This document shows positions 24,045-34,652 of a stretch of 64,000 nt of DNA, one piece after another. The stretch lies in contig JANATG010000007.1 in the NCBI GenBank assembly GCA_029449235.1, forward strand, positions 2,294,001 through 2,358,000, given 5' to 3'. The stretch comes from Linnemannia schmuckeri. Its lineage: Eukaryota > Mortierellomycota > Mortierellomycetes > Mortierellales > Mortierellaceae. The notes beneath the pieces were generated by a model. That model saw only the letters and a list, made by a program, of their open reading frames with translations, was not told the origin of the DNA and made no database searches. The number at the start of each line of letters is the position of its first letter. Within the stretch, counting starts at the first letter, position 1. The position numbers and the translations under genes are program-made.

Positions 24045-24518
24045 GAACTGCCACGTTTTCACGCCAGGTTGCCAGTTGCTATGTTGGGCTCATTTGCCAG
24101 GTTTACGCGAGAGTAGGTTTTGTTATAGTTCCATTGAACACGTCATGGATTTTGGACTTGTGATGCCTTGAGATGAACCCACCCCTAAATAGTCACTTTC
24201 TTTCTTTTTTATTTTGCCTGCGAGAGCGGGACTAATGCTCTTTCCCTTTGTTGGTCTCGTTTTCGCAGGTATTATATTCTTTTTGTCCCTCTAGAGTCCT
24301 TTCTTTTCTTCTAGTAATCTTAACTATTTCTTCTTAAGTAGTTGATAGTAATAGCATCCTTCTTTGTTGGTCTTGTTTTCGCAGTTTGCTGAGTTTTTGA
24401 GAATAGAGAAGGGTCACTCGTATTCATTTCATCAGCTATATCGACTTATATAACAACAACTAAATAATTCTACAATATAACTATAACGGCTACAACAACA
24501 AACAAAACGACCAACGCG
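24045..24518. other. Intergenic, possible LTR-like sequence
   Basis: Two similar segments (TTTGTTGGTCT[C/T]GTTTTCGCAG) occur at about 24248 and 24365, and a TATA-rich stretch lies at 24440-24480. It may be degraded LTR sequence, but no paired LTR could be identified. Confidence 0.3.
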
Positions 24519-24845
24519 ATGGCGATAGAGATGAAAGAAGAGACTCCCCAACAACCAACTGTGTCGACAGCGGCTGCTTTCTCTGAATCCCTCTCACTCA
24601 ATTCTGCAGGACAGTTCCCGTCCACCCAGAACCCCATTTTTCCCACAATTTACTCGCCAAGTGACTTCCACCACCAACTGGACGCCGCTAAGTTCCGTCC
24701 TGGATCCCAAGCCCCGCTCCATGTTCCAAGCCTCACCCAATGTCCAAGCCCCGTCTCGGTTCCTTCTGTTTACCCGGTCCCTAGTATAAATAGACCCCCT
24801 GTCCCCCCTGTCTTGTACAGAATAAAAATATTACGAAGGTATTGA
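24519..24845 (+). CDS. Uncharacterised 108-aa Pro/Ser-rich reading frame
   Basis: ATG at 24519, MAIEMKEETPQQPTVSTAAA, then Ser/Pro-rich sequence to a stop at 24845. A TATA-like TATAAATAG (about 24785) and AATAAA (about 24822) fall inside the frame, which is more typical of an LTR than of a coding region. It may be the start of a retrotransposon gag, or chance. No domain is recognised. Confidence 0.25.
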   Translation: MAIEMKEETPQQPTVSTAAAFSESLSLNSAGQFPSTQNPIFPTIYSPSDFHHQLDAAKFRPGSQAPLHVPSLTQCPSPVSVPSVYPVPSINRPPVPPVLYRIKILRRY

Positions 24846-25751
24846 TTGCAGATAGTAGTAATAGTCTTAGATCATTTATTCATGAGCAGGGAAATGGAGG
24901 AAAGGCAGGTAAAATCAGAAAGATAACAAGTGAATCAAACTGTTGGCGAAAAGTTGGTGTCGTTCAGGAACGGACTCTTGTCTCATCATTCGGAGATTTT
25001 TGTCCGATGAGCCGCACAAGAATAATTTGGTGGCAAGTCGGACAGCCGCTTACTCATATTCATCTCCAGCCCTCGCGGTCCCCCCCCCCCCTTCCCTGCC
25101 TCTTCCACAACAGTCTTACGAAGTGTAAAAAATGAAAAGGTGTAAGAGTAAAGTGAAGTCAGGGAAATGAAGGGAAAGTGGAAAAAAGAAGACCGAGATG
25201 AGTTTCATTAAATGTTTTCTTTGTTTTTTGTTCTCAGCAGACACGCGGCAAAGTTGGATGCGTTTTTTTTTTAAATTTTTGTGGGAGTAAACCTTTTTTT
25301 TTTCGAACTATTGGCTGTGCCTCCACTCTCAGACCCGAACATGGTTTCCACTGCTCCGAGTGATACATAGAGTCCTAGTTGGTTGTGGTTGCCGTGTCGG
25401 AGACCGTGGATACATGATGTAAGAGTACATATCGCCTGTACATTTCTAGCACGTCTCCATAAGAAAAAAACAACTCAATTGGAAGGGATGGAAGTTGTAA
25501 GTCTGTCAATTAAAAAAAATGTGAAAAGTATATTTGTGAAAGTGGACGAAGGCATGAATCTCTCTTTGAAAAAAAAAATCACTTCACACAGACACGAATT
25601 TTCACTTTTCCATGTCAACTTTACAGCCTTGTTATTCTGCGTCATGACCAAGCATCCAAGTCATGTTCTACGTGAGCACTACAACATACATATTAACAGT
25701 TTCAATGAGTTTCTCGTGACTTTTCATTGTGATTTATGTAGAGAAAAAAGG
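24846..25751. other. Intergenic, no gene seen
   Basis: Low-complexity features only: a C-run at 25081-25090, T- and A-runs at 25263-25310 and 25569-25579. Confidence 0.5.
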
Positions 25752-28358
25752 TTAAAAAAAAAAAAGAAAAAAAAAACAAGTATAAGAACAACAAGAACGA
25801 GAACAAGAACAAAAAAATTGAAAAGAGCCATGTGTGATCATCGCAACAGAAAGCATTTTCCGTTGAGGATCGTTACAGTAGTCAAGATGTTGTCCTCCTT
25901 CGCCTTGTTGACTAAATTCAGCTCTTTCATTTTCTCCTTGTTGCACGCTTTGCTCGAATCCAAGAGCAGCTCCTTGACCGGGTTGGGCATAGCTCTGATC
26001 AATTGGACTAGATCCGACAAGGCCAACCCATCCGATCGCAGAAAGAGACTCGAGGCAGGGGAACATTCTTGTCAGGAATCTATAGGCCATAGATGGATCT
26101 TTGAATGTCCAGGACCCATTCATACGAAGTTTGGTGAAGGATGATGCAATGATTGCGTCGAGGGAGGGAGTGAACATGTCCGTATTGGTGATGGTTCGCG
26201 TGTGTGAGCTTGTGGGGGTCCGTACCTCGAACTCGAGGAATTGTAGAGCAGGACAGCCTTGGAGCATACGGAATTGGAATAGGAAGGCGAACTCAGAGGA
26301 CAGTTTGATTAAGACGAGGTGGGGAAGGTACCAATCCCATGTCCACTTTGGTCGAATGATTGCTGCTGCCGGCATTAAAAGGGTAGTCGAAGAGTCGCCC
26401 TGAATGCCGTAGGATTGGTAGAGCTCATTGATAGGTGAGATAAAGTAATTGCAGTCAGTAAAGTCGTCAAAGTTGTCGAAGTGGTCCAAGGAATATATGT
26501 CCTCACCGTTGTTGAATGCGTTGCTCGTGATCGACAGGTTCTTGAGTCGGCCAGTCGAATGGAGAGTCTCCGGGTGAAAGGTACAGGACGGCCACCCGAT
26601 CAAATCCAACAATTCCAAATTAAGAAGGTGGGCAGGTTGAATGGACTTGATATCCCTGCACTTGTACTCCAGAGTGCCGTCAACGAAAGAGACCTCGATG
26701 AGGTTAGAACACGGAGTGAGGAGATCACGATCAATGACTGTCCGTTTTCTGCCAGCGTAGAGTTCAAGGCATGTCAAGACCGGCAGATTGACCCAGTTTC
26801 CTCCGATATGGCAGGATAAAGAAGGCACGACGGAGCCTTCAGCCTCTGCCAAGTCCACCGCCCTAAGACATTTCAAGGTTTTGATTAAAAGTAACCACTA
26901 GGTCGTCCACCGTCTTCATCGACGGCGATGTCCAGTCATTTATATCAACGTCTTCTAGAGGAACCAGACCCTGGCGCCAGAGTTCAGATACACCTGAAGC
27001 ATCCTCTCCCCACTCAACAAATCTCTGTATATCCCGACCATCCCTGACTCTGCCATTAGTGCAGTTGGATATATCCAACAGCCGTTTCTCCTCCACGGCC
27101 CATTGGAATGTATCTTCCTTCACTGCACCCATCTTCAACTTTCGAAGGGCTCAACACCGCTGAATCAGATGTTGGTTTTCATAGAGTATGACATTTCTAT
27201 CACTTCCCCGGAACTTGAACAACGTAAAGTCCAGCTCCATGACCCTGCTCAAATCCGCTACCATCGGGTGCGCCAGGTACCGAAGCACACGGGCTTGTGT
27301 ATTCAATAAATGGGCTTCACCATTGCCGGCAACATGCGATTGATCTCGAGTAGGATCGTTTCTGGGCATGAATACGTCCACGGCCACTGCATCCACAGAT
27401 GGCTTTGACTTGTGGTCACTGCCTTCAGAACCCCCGGGAAAGATCGAGTATGCTCTTGCACGAACCGAACCATGGAACCAAACTCCAGTTGTTCCTCCCT
27501 CCCGCTACTTCTGCATCTCTCTCCACGTCCAGAAATCTGACCGAAACCCTATCCAGAATAAAATACATCGTTTCAGTTTCTTCAACCGACAGACCGCCGA
27601 TGATTCCAGGCGGCGTTCTAGTTTCCTCAGCGGACGCATGGACAATGGCTCAAGGTAGCGCTCTTCAGTCGAAGTCGGGATCGAGAGAGACTGTAGCTCT
27701 TCCAGAATCGGTTCTGCTAGCGCCCAGCTCGCCTCTCGAAAAAACAGGATCTTGAAGCAGTTTTGGTGGAATTGCTGCCTGTTCCGGATGAGCCAGGTCC
27801 AATTGTGGTTCGGGCCCAAGTGGCCGGCCTCACAGAGATCCAAGAACTCTTGTGTGTCGAGAAATGACGCAGCGCATGGTGGAGGATGAGCCCATTTCAC
27901 AGTTGGTCGACTCCAATCGTCCAAGGTTGGTGATGAAAATGGCGGATCTGGACAAGGTAGTCCAGTGGAGGAGGCGATCCTGAAGGTACAGGAGTGGAGA
28001 CGGTGGTGGCTCGTGAGGAGTTTGTAGCGACTGGGGAGACAGGTGATTCAGTAGACCGGAGTCCGAGAGAGAGAACCTTGGGAAGGATAGTTGAGGACGG
28101 GAGGGGGTTGAGCAAGGTACGAGTAGGAATCTGAGTGATGACGGGGTCTTTGGCTCTATTGCCGAAGTTGGGACGCGGATTGGGTTTCTCATAATGGGCG
28201 AATTGGTAGGGATCTTTATAAAGGTAAGGGAGAGTGACGTTGGTGAGGTATCGGTTGGTTTGGAGGAGAGCTGTAAGTCTGAAGACGTTGCTGTCGCGAG
28301 CAAGGCACTCGAGGATGTTGTGAAGGCATTCTAAAGGCAGTTGTGAAAGTGGGTCCAT
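25752..28358 (-). pseudogene. Broken F-box-like/LRR-like copy
   Basis: The start is the ATG at 28358: MDPLSQLPLECLHNILECLA, then LPYLYKDPYQF and DYLVQIRHFHHQ. From about 27900 the family blocks continue in another frame (FREASWALAEPILEELQSLS). They continue in a third near 27470 (MVRFVQEHTRSFPGVLKAV), then QHLIQRC at about 27160 and TFQWAVEEKR at about 27110. The last frame (25752-26876) is long and intact, with GWPSCTFHPETLHS, RPKWTWDWYLPHL and EFAFLFQFRMLQGCPALQF. At least three frame changes are required. The C-terminal part could be a transcribed relic. Confidence 0.77.
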
Positions 28359-29354
28359 GCTTGAATAATGTGTTTTGAGGAAGGGGCTGGAGAAAAAGCG
28401 ATGAGGAGAAATAAAGATAGTGGTATGGTGAGAACAACAAGAGAAGAGAAAAGAAGGTGTGGTCTTGCATCCTGATTTATTTATCTTTTTTTTTCTGTGT
28501 TTTTCTGTATGTTTATCTGTTTGCGTGCTGTAAGACAATAGTTTTGCAAGAATTTTGACATTTCTGCTAAGTCCCATTCCCATTGTCGAATGGCCGCAGA
28601 TAAAGTTTCAACTACTCTCATAGATACTCAGTACCTTAGGTGCTTAGCCCCTCATTGGAACCAACTAATTTATGCTTTCTTTCGTATCTGAAGAATACCT
28701 TTGCATATCCACTACGTCTTCTAAAGCATAGTATCCCCAAGCTTCGAACAAACGACTGCGGTTCAAAAGTTGTAGTTGTATAAGGATATAAACAGAACAG
28801 GGTGCTGGAACAAAAACATAGAGGTGGTGACTTGTTCACTCCTTTCAGCACCCTTTTTTCCTTCTCCTTGATGATGATGGTCACTCGTTCGCATGGACAT
28901 ATGTTACCAAGTCTTGTTTCTTAAAGCCCAAGCGTTGTTTGCTATACTTTAGTTTTAAGGGAAAAATAAATATGGCAAGAATTGTAGAGTAAAGACAGTA
29001 TGCTTGGGTAGGGGTCGAGTGAGCACAAGTAGCGGTTTCATGTTTTGTTCATTTTTAGCTTTTTTGATATGCGTATTACTGACCGCCAAACAAAAAAAGT
29101 GCTTCCAAGAATTGAGCAACATATGAAGGTGAACAGGGTGCTTACATCGACTGGGAGTTATTAGAGAGGAGTTATGTAAGTGTGGTGAACAGGAGGCCAT
29201 CGGAAGAGACTGGGAGAGGAAGAGAAGGATGTAGGAGAACAAAGCTATGCAGAATGACGGATAGAAAGGAAAAGTCGTCTTCCTTTTTAAGCTTGGCCAG
29301 CTGATGCAATCATAGTAAATCGAATTGGTGAATGTTCCCCATCTCTCCCAGAAA
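28359..29354. other. Intergenic, no gene seen
   Basis: About 1 kb of upstream sequence of the broken F-box-like copy and AT-rich spacer. Frames on both strands are short and unrecognised. Confidence 0.5.
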
Positions 29355-29567
29355 TCACTCCAAAATATATCTAATAAACCATTTCTTAGGCTTCGGGTAG
29401 TTGTAGCCGACCCCGTTGGTCATGAATGTAATATCCAGGGGTGAGCTTCTGCCGTAGTTGTGATGGTTGACAAAGTAGGTATGAAGCACTGACCACTGTC
29501 TCAGGAAATAGTTGTTCGATGGGTCACTCCATATCTGATCTGTATATTCATTTTGGAAGGAGATCAC
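29355..29567 (-). other. Possible 3' remnant of a secreted-protein gene
   Basis: A 70-codon frame with WSVLHTYFVNHHNYG and SPLDITFMTNGVGYNY. It lies downstream, on the same strand, of the signal-peptide remnant at 30079. The pattern of aromatic and polar residues is reminiscent of the mature secreted family, but the similarity is too weak to claim homology. The long A-run at 29817-29852 lies between the two pieces. Confidence 0.25.
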
Positions 29568-29815
29568 CGATTGCTAATTTCGAGCTTGAACGAGTGGATC
29601 TGCCTTATCTGTCATCTCTGTCGAGGTTCAGCGGCCACGAAGTAAATGTGATCGATCAGCAGGGTATGCCCGCCCTTGCAAGACTAGATAAAAAAAATGA
29701 AAAATCAAGAAAAAAAGGGGAGACAGTATTAAAAATCGGATTGCAAAAAGATTGGTGCAGAAGAATAAAGTGATAGGTTCGCCTCTCGTTCTTGAGACTG
29801 TCGTCATTCTTCATG

Positions 29816-29816
<1 letters not shown>

Positions 29817-29852
<36 letters not shown>
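29817..29852. repeat. Poly-A tract of about 35 bases
   Basis: An uninterrupted A-run on the plus strand. It may mark the 3' end of a retroposed sequence or be a simple repeat; no element is visible next to it. Confidence 0.6.
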
Positions 29853-29854
<2 letters not shown>

Positions 29855-29917
29855 ATCTTACTCGCTTCCACTGGTTCCATTCAATATACTTGTTCTATTG
29901 GAGCGGTCGACAATACT

Positions 29918-30079
29918 TTAAGGAAGAGCATTCTTTGGGTAAGGGAGTTTAGGGATAAGACCCTCCAGTGGGTCAAGTGAAGAACGGGCAGAGGCAAGGG
30001 GATGGGCCAGAGTAGGAGCGGCCGAGACGAAGGTGATCGTCATAGCGACGAAAGCGGAAAGAGTCAATGTAATCTTCAT
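29918..30079 (-). pseudogene. Signal-peptide remnant of a fourth secreted-protein gene
   Basis: ATG at 30079 encodes MKITLTLSAFVAMTITFVSA and then APTLAHPL, nearly the same signal peptide as the genes at 16133 and 17857. The frame stops after 53 codons. No good GT donor lies at the usual place, so the rest of the gene seems lost or greatly diverged. A TATA-type motif sits upstream at the family spacing. Confidence 0.6.
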
Positions 30080-30414
30080 GACGAAGGACGAAGGGTAATC
30101 TCAAGTATAGGTTTAAAGAGAGAGACCGAAGAATGAAGGGAGACGATAGAGGATGGAGAAGTGAGTGGAAAGAGAGAAAAAAAAATAGAGAGACAGAAGC
30201 GGGTCAAGGACGCGGGTTTATATCCCAGCCATCGATTGCGCCGCACTTGCATCAGTAGACAGGGTTCAACAGTATAGTTTGTTGTGGTCGCTGCTTGACA
30301 TTCGCAAGAATACAAGATGTGTGAACACAAAATAAAACACGAGGGCAGGGGCATTACTATTCTAGCACAGAGACCTCCTCTTTCTTGCTACCTTTTTTTT
30401 TTGCGTTGGCATGA
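30080..30414. other. Upstream region of the signal-peptide remnant
   Basis: About 335 bases between the remnant's ATG (minus strand) and the 28S rRNA fragment. It contains the TATA-like motif at 30216-30223 (minus strand) and a CT-rich leader. No gene is seen. Confidence 0.5.
30216..30223 (-). promoter_or_regulatory. TATA box upstream of the fourth secreted-gene remnant
   Basis: ATATAAAC on the minus strand, about 138 bases before the ATG at 30079, matching the position in the intact paralogues. Confidence 0.4.
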
Positions 30415-31005
30415 CGGGTGATACCAGTAACTGGCTTGTGGTAGCCAAGCGTTCATGGAGACGTTGCTTTTTGATCCTTTGATGTCGGCTCTCCCTATCA
30501 TACTGAAGCAGAAGTCAGTAAGCGCTGGATTGTTCACCGACTAATAGGGAACACGACCTGAGGTTTAGACCGTCGTGAGAAAGATTAGTGTTACCCTACT
30601 GATGAAATGTTGTTGCAATAGTAATTGAACTTGGTATGAGAAGAACCGTTCATTCGGATATTTGGTATTTGGACCTGCCTGAGCAGGCAATGGCCCGAAG
30701 CTATCATCCGTTGGGTTATGGCTGAACGCCTCTAAGTCAGAACCCGTGCTAGAACGCGACGATTACCGCCTTTTCCGATTTTTAGTTGAATACGAATAGA
30801 TCTTCGGATCCTGAATCATACTACGTGGGGTTATCTTGCAGAGCGGAAAGGCTTTGTGAGGTTCCTGCTAATGTTAATTTCAAATATTGGAAGAGATAAA
30901 TCCATTGCAGACGACTTTAATTGAACGGGGTATTGTAAGCAGTAGAATAGCCTTGTTGCTACGATCTGCTGAGATTAAGCCTATTTATTGTTCTTTAGAT
31001 TTGTT
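30415..31005 (+). rRNA. Decayed fragment of the 28S (25S) rRNA 3' end
   Basis: The sequence follows the conserved last ~590 nt of eukaryotic large-subunit rRNA: TAACTGGCTTGTGG, GCGTTCATGGAGAC, TTTTTGATCCTTTGATGTCGG, TAATAGGGAAC, TTTAGACCGTCGTGAGA, TACCCTACTGATGA, CAATAGTAATTGAAC, TTCATTCGGATA, TTATGGCTGAACGCCTCTAA, GGGGTATTGTAAGCAGTAG and CTGCTGAGATTAAGCC. There are many substitutions at normally invariant positions, including the sarcin-ricin-like and peptidyl-transferase areas, and no 5' portion. It is therefore an rDNA relic, not a functional gene. Its last ~137 nt are inside the left arm of the palindrome. Confidence 0.88.
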
Positions 31006-31399
31006 CGAAAGATTTTTTTTTCTTTTTTTGGTAGAATAGGAGATTTTTATTGTGGCTTACTCAGCTTTGATCCAGTTATTTTGATCAATCGTTTTGTTGA
31101 TTTCACCTCCTATGGTCTGGGTAATGTCGTTGCTCGATTGTGTGTGTTGGTGCAGAAGACGGACGGTGTTGGCTGTTGAGATGCCGATAAGGCAGCAAGC
31201 CAGCAGTTGAGGGATGGTGATGTTATATTGAGGTTTGATGTCGAACGTGGGAGGCTGGAAAGATAGGACCGTATGGAGGTCATCATCAGGCCATGAAAGA
31301 TTTGTTCGATTTTTTTTCTGCTTATATCGTCCGCAGGAGGCTTTGAGATATTAATTGATTTTTATGGCGGAACTATGACTAGTGAAAGACATAAGGAAT

Positions 31400-31510
31400 G
31401 GATATTGAAGCCTTCCCAGGCTGAGGAAAGGTTGACAGGACATTGAAGCCGTCCCAGGCTGAAGGTAGAGAGATTCTTTGACAGGATATTAAGGCCATCC
31501 CAGGCTGAAG
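31400..31510 (-). repeat. Three-unit tandem repeat, left arm copy
   Basis: Mirror copy of the repeat at 32433-32543, made of units with a TTCAGCCTGGGA[T/C]GG core. Confidence 0.7.
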
Positions 31511-31529
31511 CAAGAGAGATTTTACGATT

Positions 31530-31602
31530 TTACTGACGTTTGATCCCAGGACCTCTTGTAAGCCACAACAAGAGGAGTGCAGTTTAACCACTTATACCAA
31601 GG
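31530..31602 (-). other. tRNA-like sequence, left arm copy
   Basis: Mirror image of the tRNA-like sequence at 32341-32413; see that entry for the structural reasoning. Confidence 0.35.
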
Positions 31603-32340
31603 TGGGGAAAGATTTGTTCGAAAGAACAACATCTCTCTTTCCTTTTTTTCTTGTTGTTACTCAGGAGAGGGTCGGAGGCCAGAGTTGTAGGACCGCTGTT
31701 AAGCCCTCAATTGGTACGGGGATAGTGATAATAGTGTCCTAAGGAACCACACGAAACGATACACTGCAGCGCGCCAACGAAACTCTTGTCAGTATTGCTC
31801 TCATCCAAGAAGTGATGTGTAAAAGGACGAAGGGCAGACAAGAGGGCTGGGCGCACTACTAATACTATGTCTACAAAGAATATGACTGCTAATCTAAGGC
31901 ATCGCCACCGCTGCTTAGCCGCCACCTTATTTTGCAACAGCATCGCCACTGCTGGCAACTTGAATATATATTGAACAGCCCTTAACTATAGCTTTTGAAA
32001 TAATGTTGCAAAATAAGGTGGCGGCTAAGCAGCGGTGGCGATGCCTTAGATTAGCAGTCATATTCTTTGTAGACATAGTATTAGTAGTGCGCCCAGCCCT
32101 CTTGTCTGCCCTTCGTCCTTTTACACATCACTTCTTGGATGAGAGCAATACTGACAAGAGTTTCGTTGGCGCGCTGCAGTGTATCGTTTCGTGTGGTTCC
32201 TTAGGACACTATTATCACTATCCCCGTACCAATTGAGGGCTTAACAGCGGTCCTACAACTCTGGCCTCCGACCCTCTCCTGAGTAACAACAAGAAAAAAA
32301 GGAAAGAGAGATGTTGTTCTTTCGAACAAATCTTTCCCCA

Positions 32341-32413
32341 CCTTGGTATAAGTGGTTAAACTGCACTCCTCTTGTTGTGGCTTACAAGAGGTCCTGGGAT
32401 CAAACGTCAGTAA
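32341..32413 (+). other. tRNA-like (SINE-head-like) sequence, right arm copy
   Basis: An A-box-like GGTATAAGTGGTTAAACTGC is followed by a 7-bp hairpin (CCTCTTG with CAAGAGG) where an anticodon arm would be. Then comes a T-arm-like CTGGGATCAAACGTCAG with T-loop ATCAAAC. The anticodon loop is too long (10 nt) and the acceptor stem does not pair well, so this is not a functional tRNA. It fits the Pol III promoter head of a tRNA-derived SINE. Confidence 0.4.
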
Positions 32414-32432
32414 AATCGTAAAATCTCTCTTG

Positions 32433-32543
32433 CTTCAGCCTGGGATGGCCTTAATATCCTGTCAAAGAATCTCTCTACCTTCAGCCTGGGACGGCTTCAA
32501 TGTCCTGTCAACCTTTCCTCAGCCTGGGAAGGCTTCAATATCC
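32433..32543 (+). repeat. Three-unit tandem repeat, right arm copy
   Basis: Units begin at 32433, 32479 and 32517 and share [C/T]TCAGCCTGGGA[T/C/A]GGC then TTAATATCCTGTCAA or close variants. Unit lengths are about 46, 38 and 27. Confidence 0.7.
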
Positions 32544-33074
32544 ATTCCTTATGTCTTTCACTAGTCATAGTTCCGCCATAAAAATCAATTAATATCTCAA
32601 AGCCTCCTGCGGACGATATAAGCAGAAAAAAAATCGAACAAATCTTTCATGGCCTGATGATGACCTCCATACGGTCCTATCTTTCCAGCCTCCCACGTTC
32701 GACATCAAACCTCAATATAACATCACCATCCCTCAACTGCTGGCTTGCTGCCTTATCGGCATCTCAACAGCCAACACCGTCCGTCTTCTGCACCAACACA
32801 CACAATCGAGCAACGACATTACCCAGACCATAGGAGGTGAAATCAACAAAACGATTGATCAAAATAACTGGATCAAAGCTGAGTAAGCCACAATAAAAAT
32901 CTCCTATTCTACCAAAAAAAGAAAAAAAAATCTTTCGAACAAATCTAAAGAACAATAAATAGGCTTAATCTCAGCAGATCGTAGCAACAAGGCTATTCTA
33001 CTGCTTACAATACCCCGTTCAATTAAAGTCGTCTGCAATGGATTTATCTCTTCCAATATTTGAAATTAACATTA

Positions 33075-34010
33075 ACAGGAGTTTCACAACACCAAGGATG
33101 TTTATTTGATGGACATTTGTCCTGCTAACCAAGCGTCTTCTCATTCCACCGCAGACTTCATTGGCATTATTTCAAGTTTGTCTGAGGTTTCTGTTGACTC
33201 GTCGTTGTCATTATCGCCTGCTCTGACATACCAGGATCAGACCATGGACCTGGAGTTTTCGAGGCATCCTAGGCCAAACATTGTTACCACGGTCGGCGAT
33301 GACGAAGGCGGAAAAGTGTAACGAGAAGAAAAGGATTCTGGAATTGGGAACATACCCTACACCCCTCGTTTCTTCATTATATTAAAGGGCATTGTACTTC
33401 TACCCGACATCGACTTCGTCCACAACTTTACAGATGTTCAGATCTCATCAAGCATCTTGTCTGGATTCTCGACCCCCTAGAAGAAAACTCTGTCTATCAA
33501 CTTGCCCCCTGTCTCCTTCGCCATCTGGCTTCGTCTAAACAGGACCATCTAACCCGTCCGCATCGTCATCGCCTGGCACTCGCCTTGGTCTTCAAACCTA
33601 TTGCACTTGAGGTCGCTGGTTCTGCACGACAACGCCATACCTTCCCTCTTTGCTGTTCTATCACGTATCGAAGCGTCGAGAACCAGTATGAGGACGGTAT
33701 GCTGTCCAAGGCTCTGAAGAGGCGTCAGACCAAGATCAAGGAACAGGAACAACGTAGCGACCCAGGTGTTATTTGATAAGTTACCACTTTTTTGTCCCTT
33801 GAGGCACTGCATCTCACAAGCCATGCCTCACCTGGATTTCTGACACTACCATTTAGGTTATACATTGCCCTATCCTGTCGCCCATTAACACTTGACACTC
33901 TACCAGTCTTTACCACACAAGGTTCAGGACTATATTCAATGCTGTGCGTCAAAAGAAAAGAGAGAAGGCTATATGAACGTTTATGGAAGAATAGGGGATA
34001 AGGGTGTGCA
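33075..34010. other. Spacer with unresolved short frames
   Basis: Frames at 33106-33321 (DFIGIISSLSEVSVDSSLSL) and 33585-33776 (SKALKRRQTKIKEQEQR) are on the plus strand and could be pieces of one decayed gene. They cannot be joined with credible splice sites and match nothing I recognise. Confidence 0.3.
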
Positions 34011-34652
34011 CTAGATAAAACGTGATGCCCCACAAGTGCATGGGTATCTATGGCAGCTATAGCAAATGCGCGGGCTGACAAGGTCCAGTGCAATCTGTTG
34101 ACCCCTCTGCTCCAAGGCCATTCGCATCTTCATGGCCTCGAGTTCCTCATTGTATACAGCCGCTGCACTCCAGCCCATGTCTTTGATAGTGTTTCTAACG
34201 CTGGCTTCAATATACGACTGCAATTCCTTGGCCCTTGGTTCTGCCACTGGAGGGAACTGCGACCGAGAGAAAGGGACTCTCAGTCGCATTGCTTTGTTTG
34301 CCATTTCAAAGCACTTAAAGCCGCTTGTATCAGGATCGCTCATGATCTCGGAACGAAGATAAGTAATAAGACCGGCAGGAGTCACCGCTGGACCATGGGC
34401 TGTGAACACCGTCTGGACCGAGTGGGCCAAGAACACAATGTTGAAGTACATGGAGCTGAGTTGACGATTGACTTCGACATCCTCTGGAAGAGACAAGAAC
34501 ACCAATAAGGCCCTCATCTTTTCGGGTTCGAGTAGATGGGTACCCTTTGGCTCGTAGTGCGTATCCAGATAATTGAAGACTGCATTGGAGAAGGTGTGCA
34601 AGGTTTCTGTAGGGTTGTAATGATAATCGAGGAGTGGGAGCTGGTGTGCCAT
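34011..34652 (-). CDS. Uncharacterised 213-aa fungal protein
   Basis: One intronless frame from the ATG at 34652. There is no signal peptide or membrane segment. The N-terminal half contains FSNAVFNYLDTHYEPKGTHL then LEPEKMRALLVFLSL, a helical pattern that recalls the fungal DUF7514 region; I hold that comparison weakly. A helical, charged middle (EELEAMKMRMALEQRGQQ) precedes a C-terminus with three closely spaced cysteines, CYSCHRYPCTCG (four in total), which could bind a metal. It is complete and its codons look ordinary. Function is unknown. Confidence 0.7.
   Translation of the reverse strand: MAHQLPLLDYHYNPTETLHTFSNAVFNYLDTHYEPKGTHLLEPEKMRALLVFLSLPEDVEVNRQLSSMYFNIVFLAHSVQTVFTAHGPAVTPAGLITYLRSEIMSDPDTSGFKCFEMANKAMRLRVPFSRSQFPPVAEPRAKELQSYIEASVRNTIKDMGWSAAAVYNEELEAMKMRMALEQRGQQIALDLVSPRICYSCHRYPCTCGASRFI

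Larger units (their letters stand above)
30869..33074. repeat. 2.2-kb near-perfect palindrome with 28S rRNA ends
   Basis: Left arm 30869-31938 and right arm 32005-33074 are reverse complements; paired positions add up to 63943 at every point checked, so there are no net indels over 1,070 nt. The centre (31939-32004) is a 66-nt non-palindromic loop. Each arm contains, from outside to inside, the last part of 28S rRNA, a 192-nt open frame, a three-unit tandem repeat, a tRNA-like sequence, and a 234-nt frame ending at the loop. None of these frames resembles a transposase. It could be a fold-back element captured from rDNA or an inverted duplication. Confidence 0.9.

Noticed and set aside
24519..24845. 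LTR retrotransposon with gag start.
   Set aside because: TATA and AATAAA motifs are suggestive, but no second LTR, primer-binding site or pol frame is present.
25383..26144. 253-codon plus-strand frame.
   Set aside because: Runs through poly-A stretches and overlaps the C-terminal part of an F-box-like copy on the other strand; Lys-rich low complexity.
30988..31179. Open frames inside the palindrome (30988-31179, 31379-31591, 31707-31958 and their mirrors).
   Set aside because: Identical in both arms only because the arms are identical; composition is not protein-like and no domain is recognised. They overlap rRNA and tRNA-like sequence.
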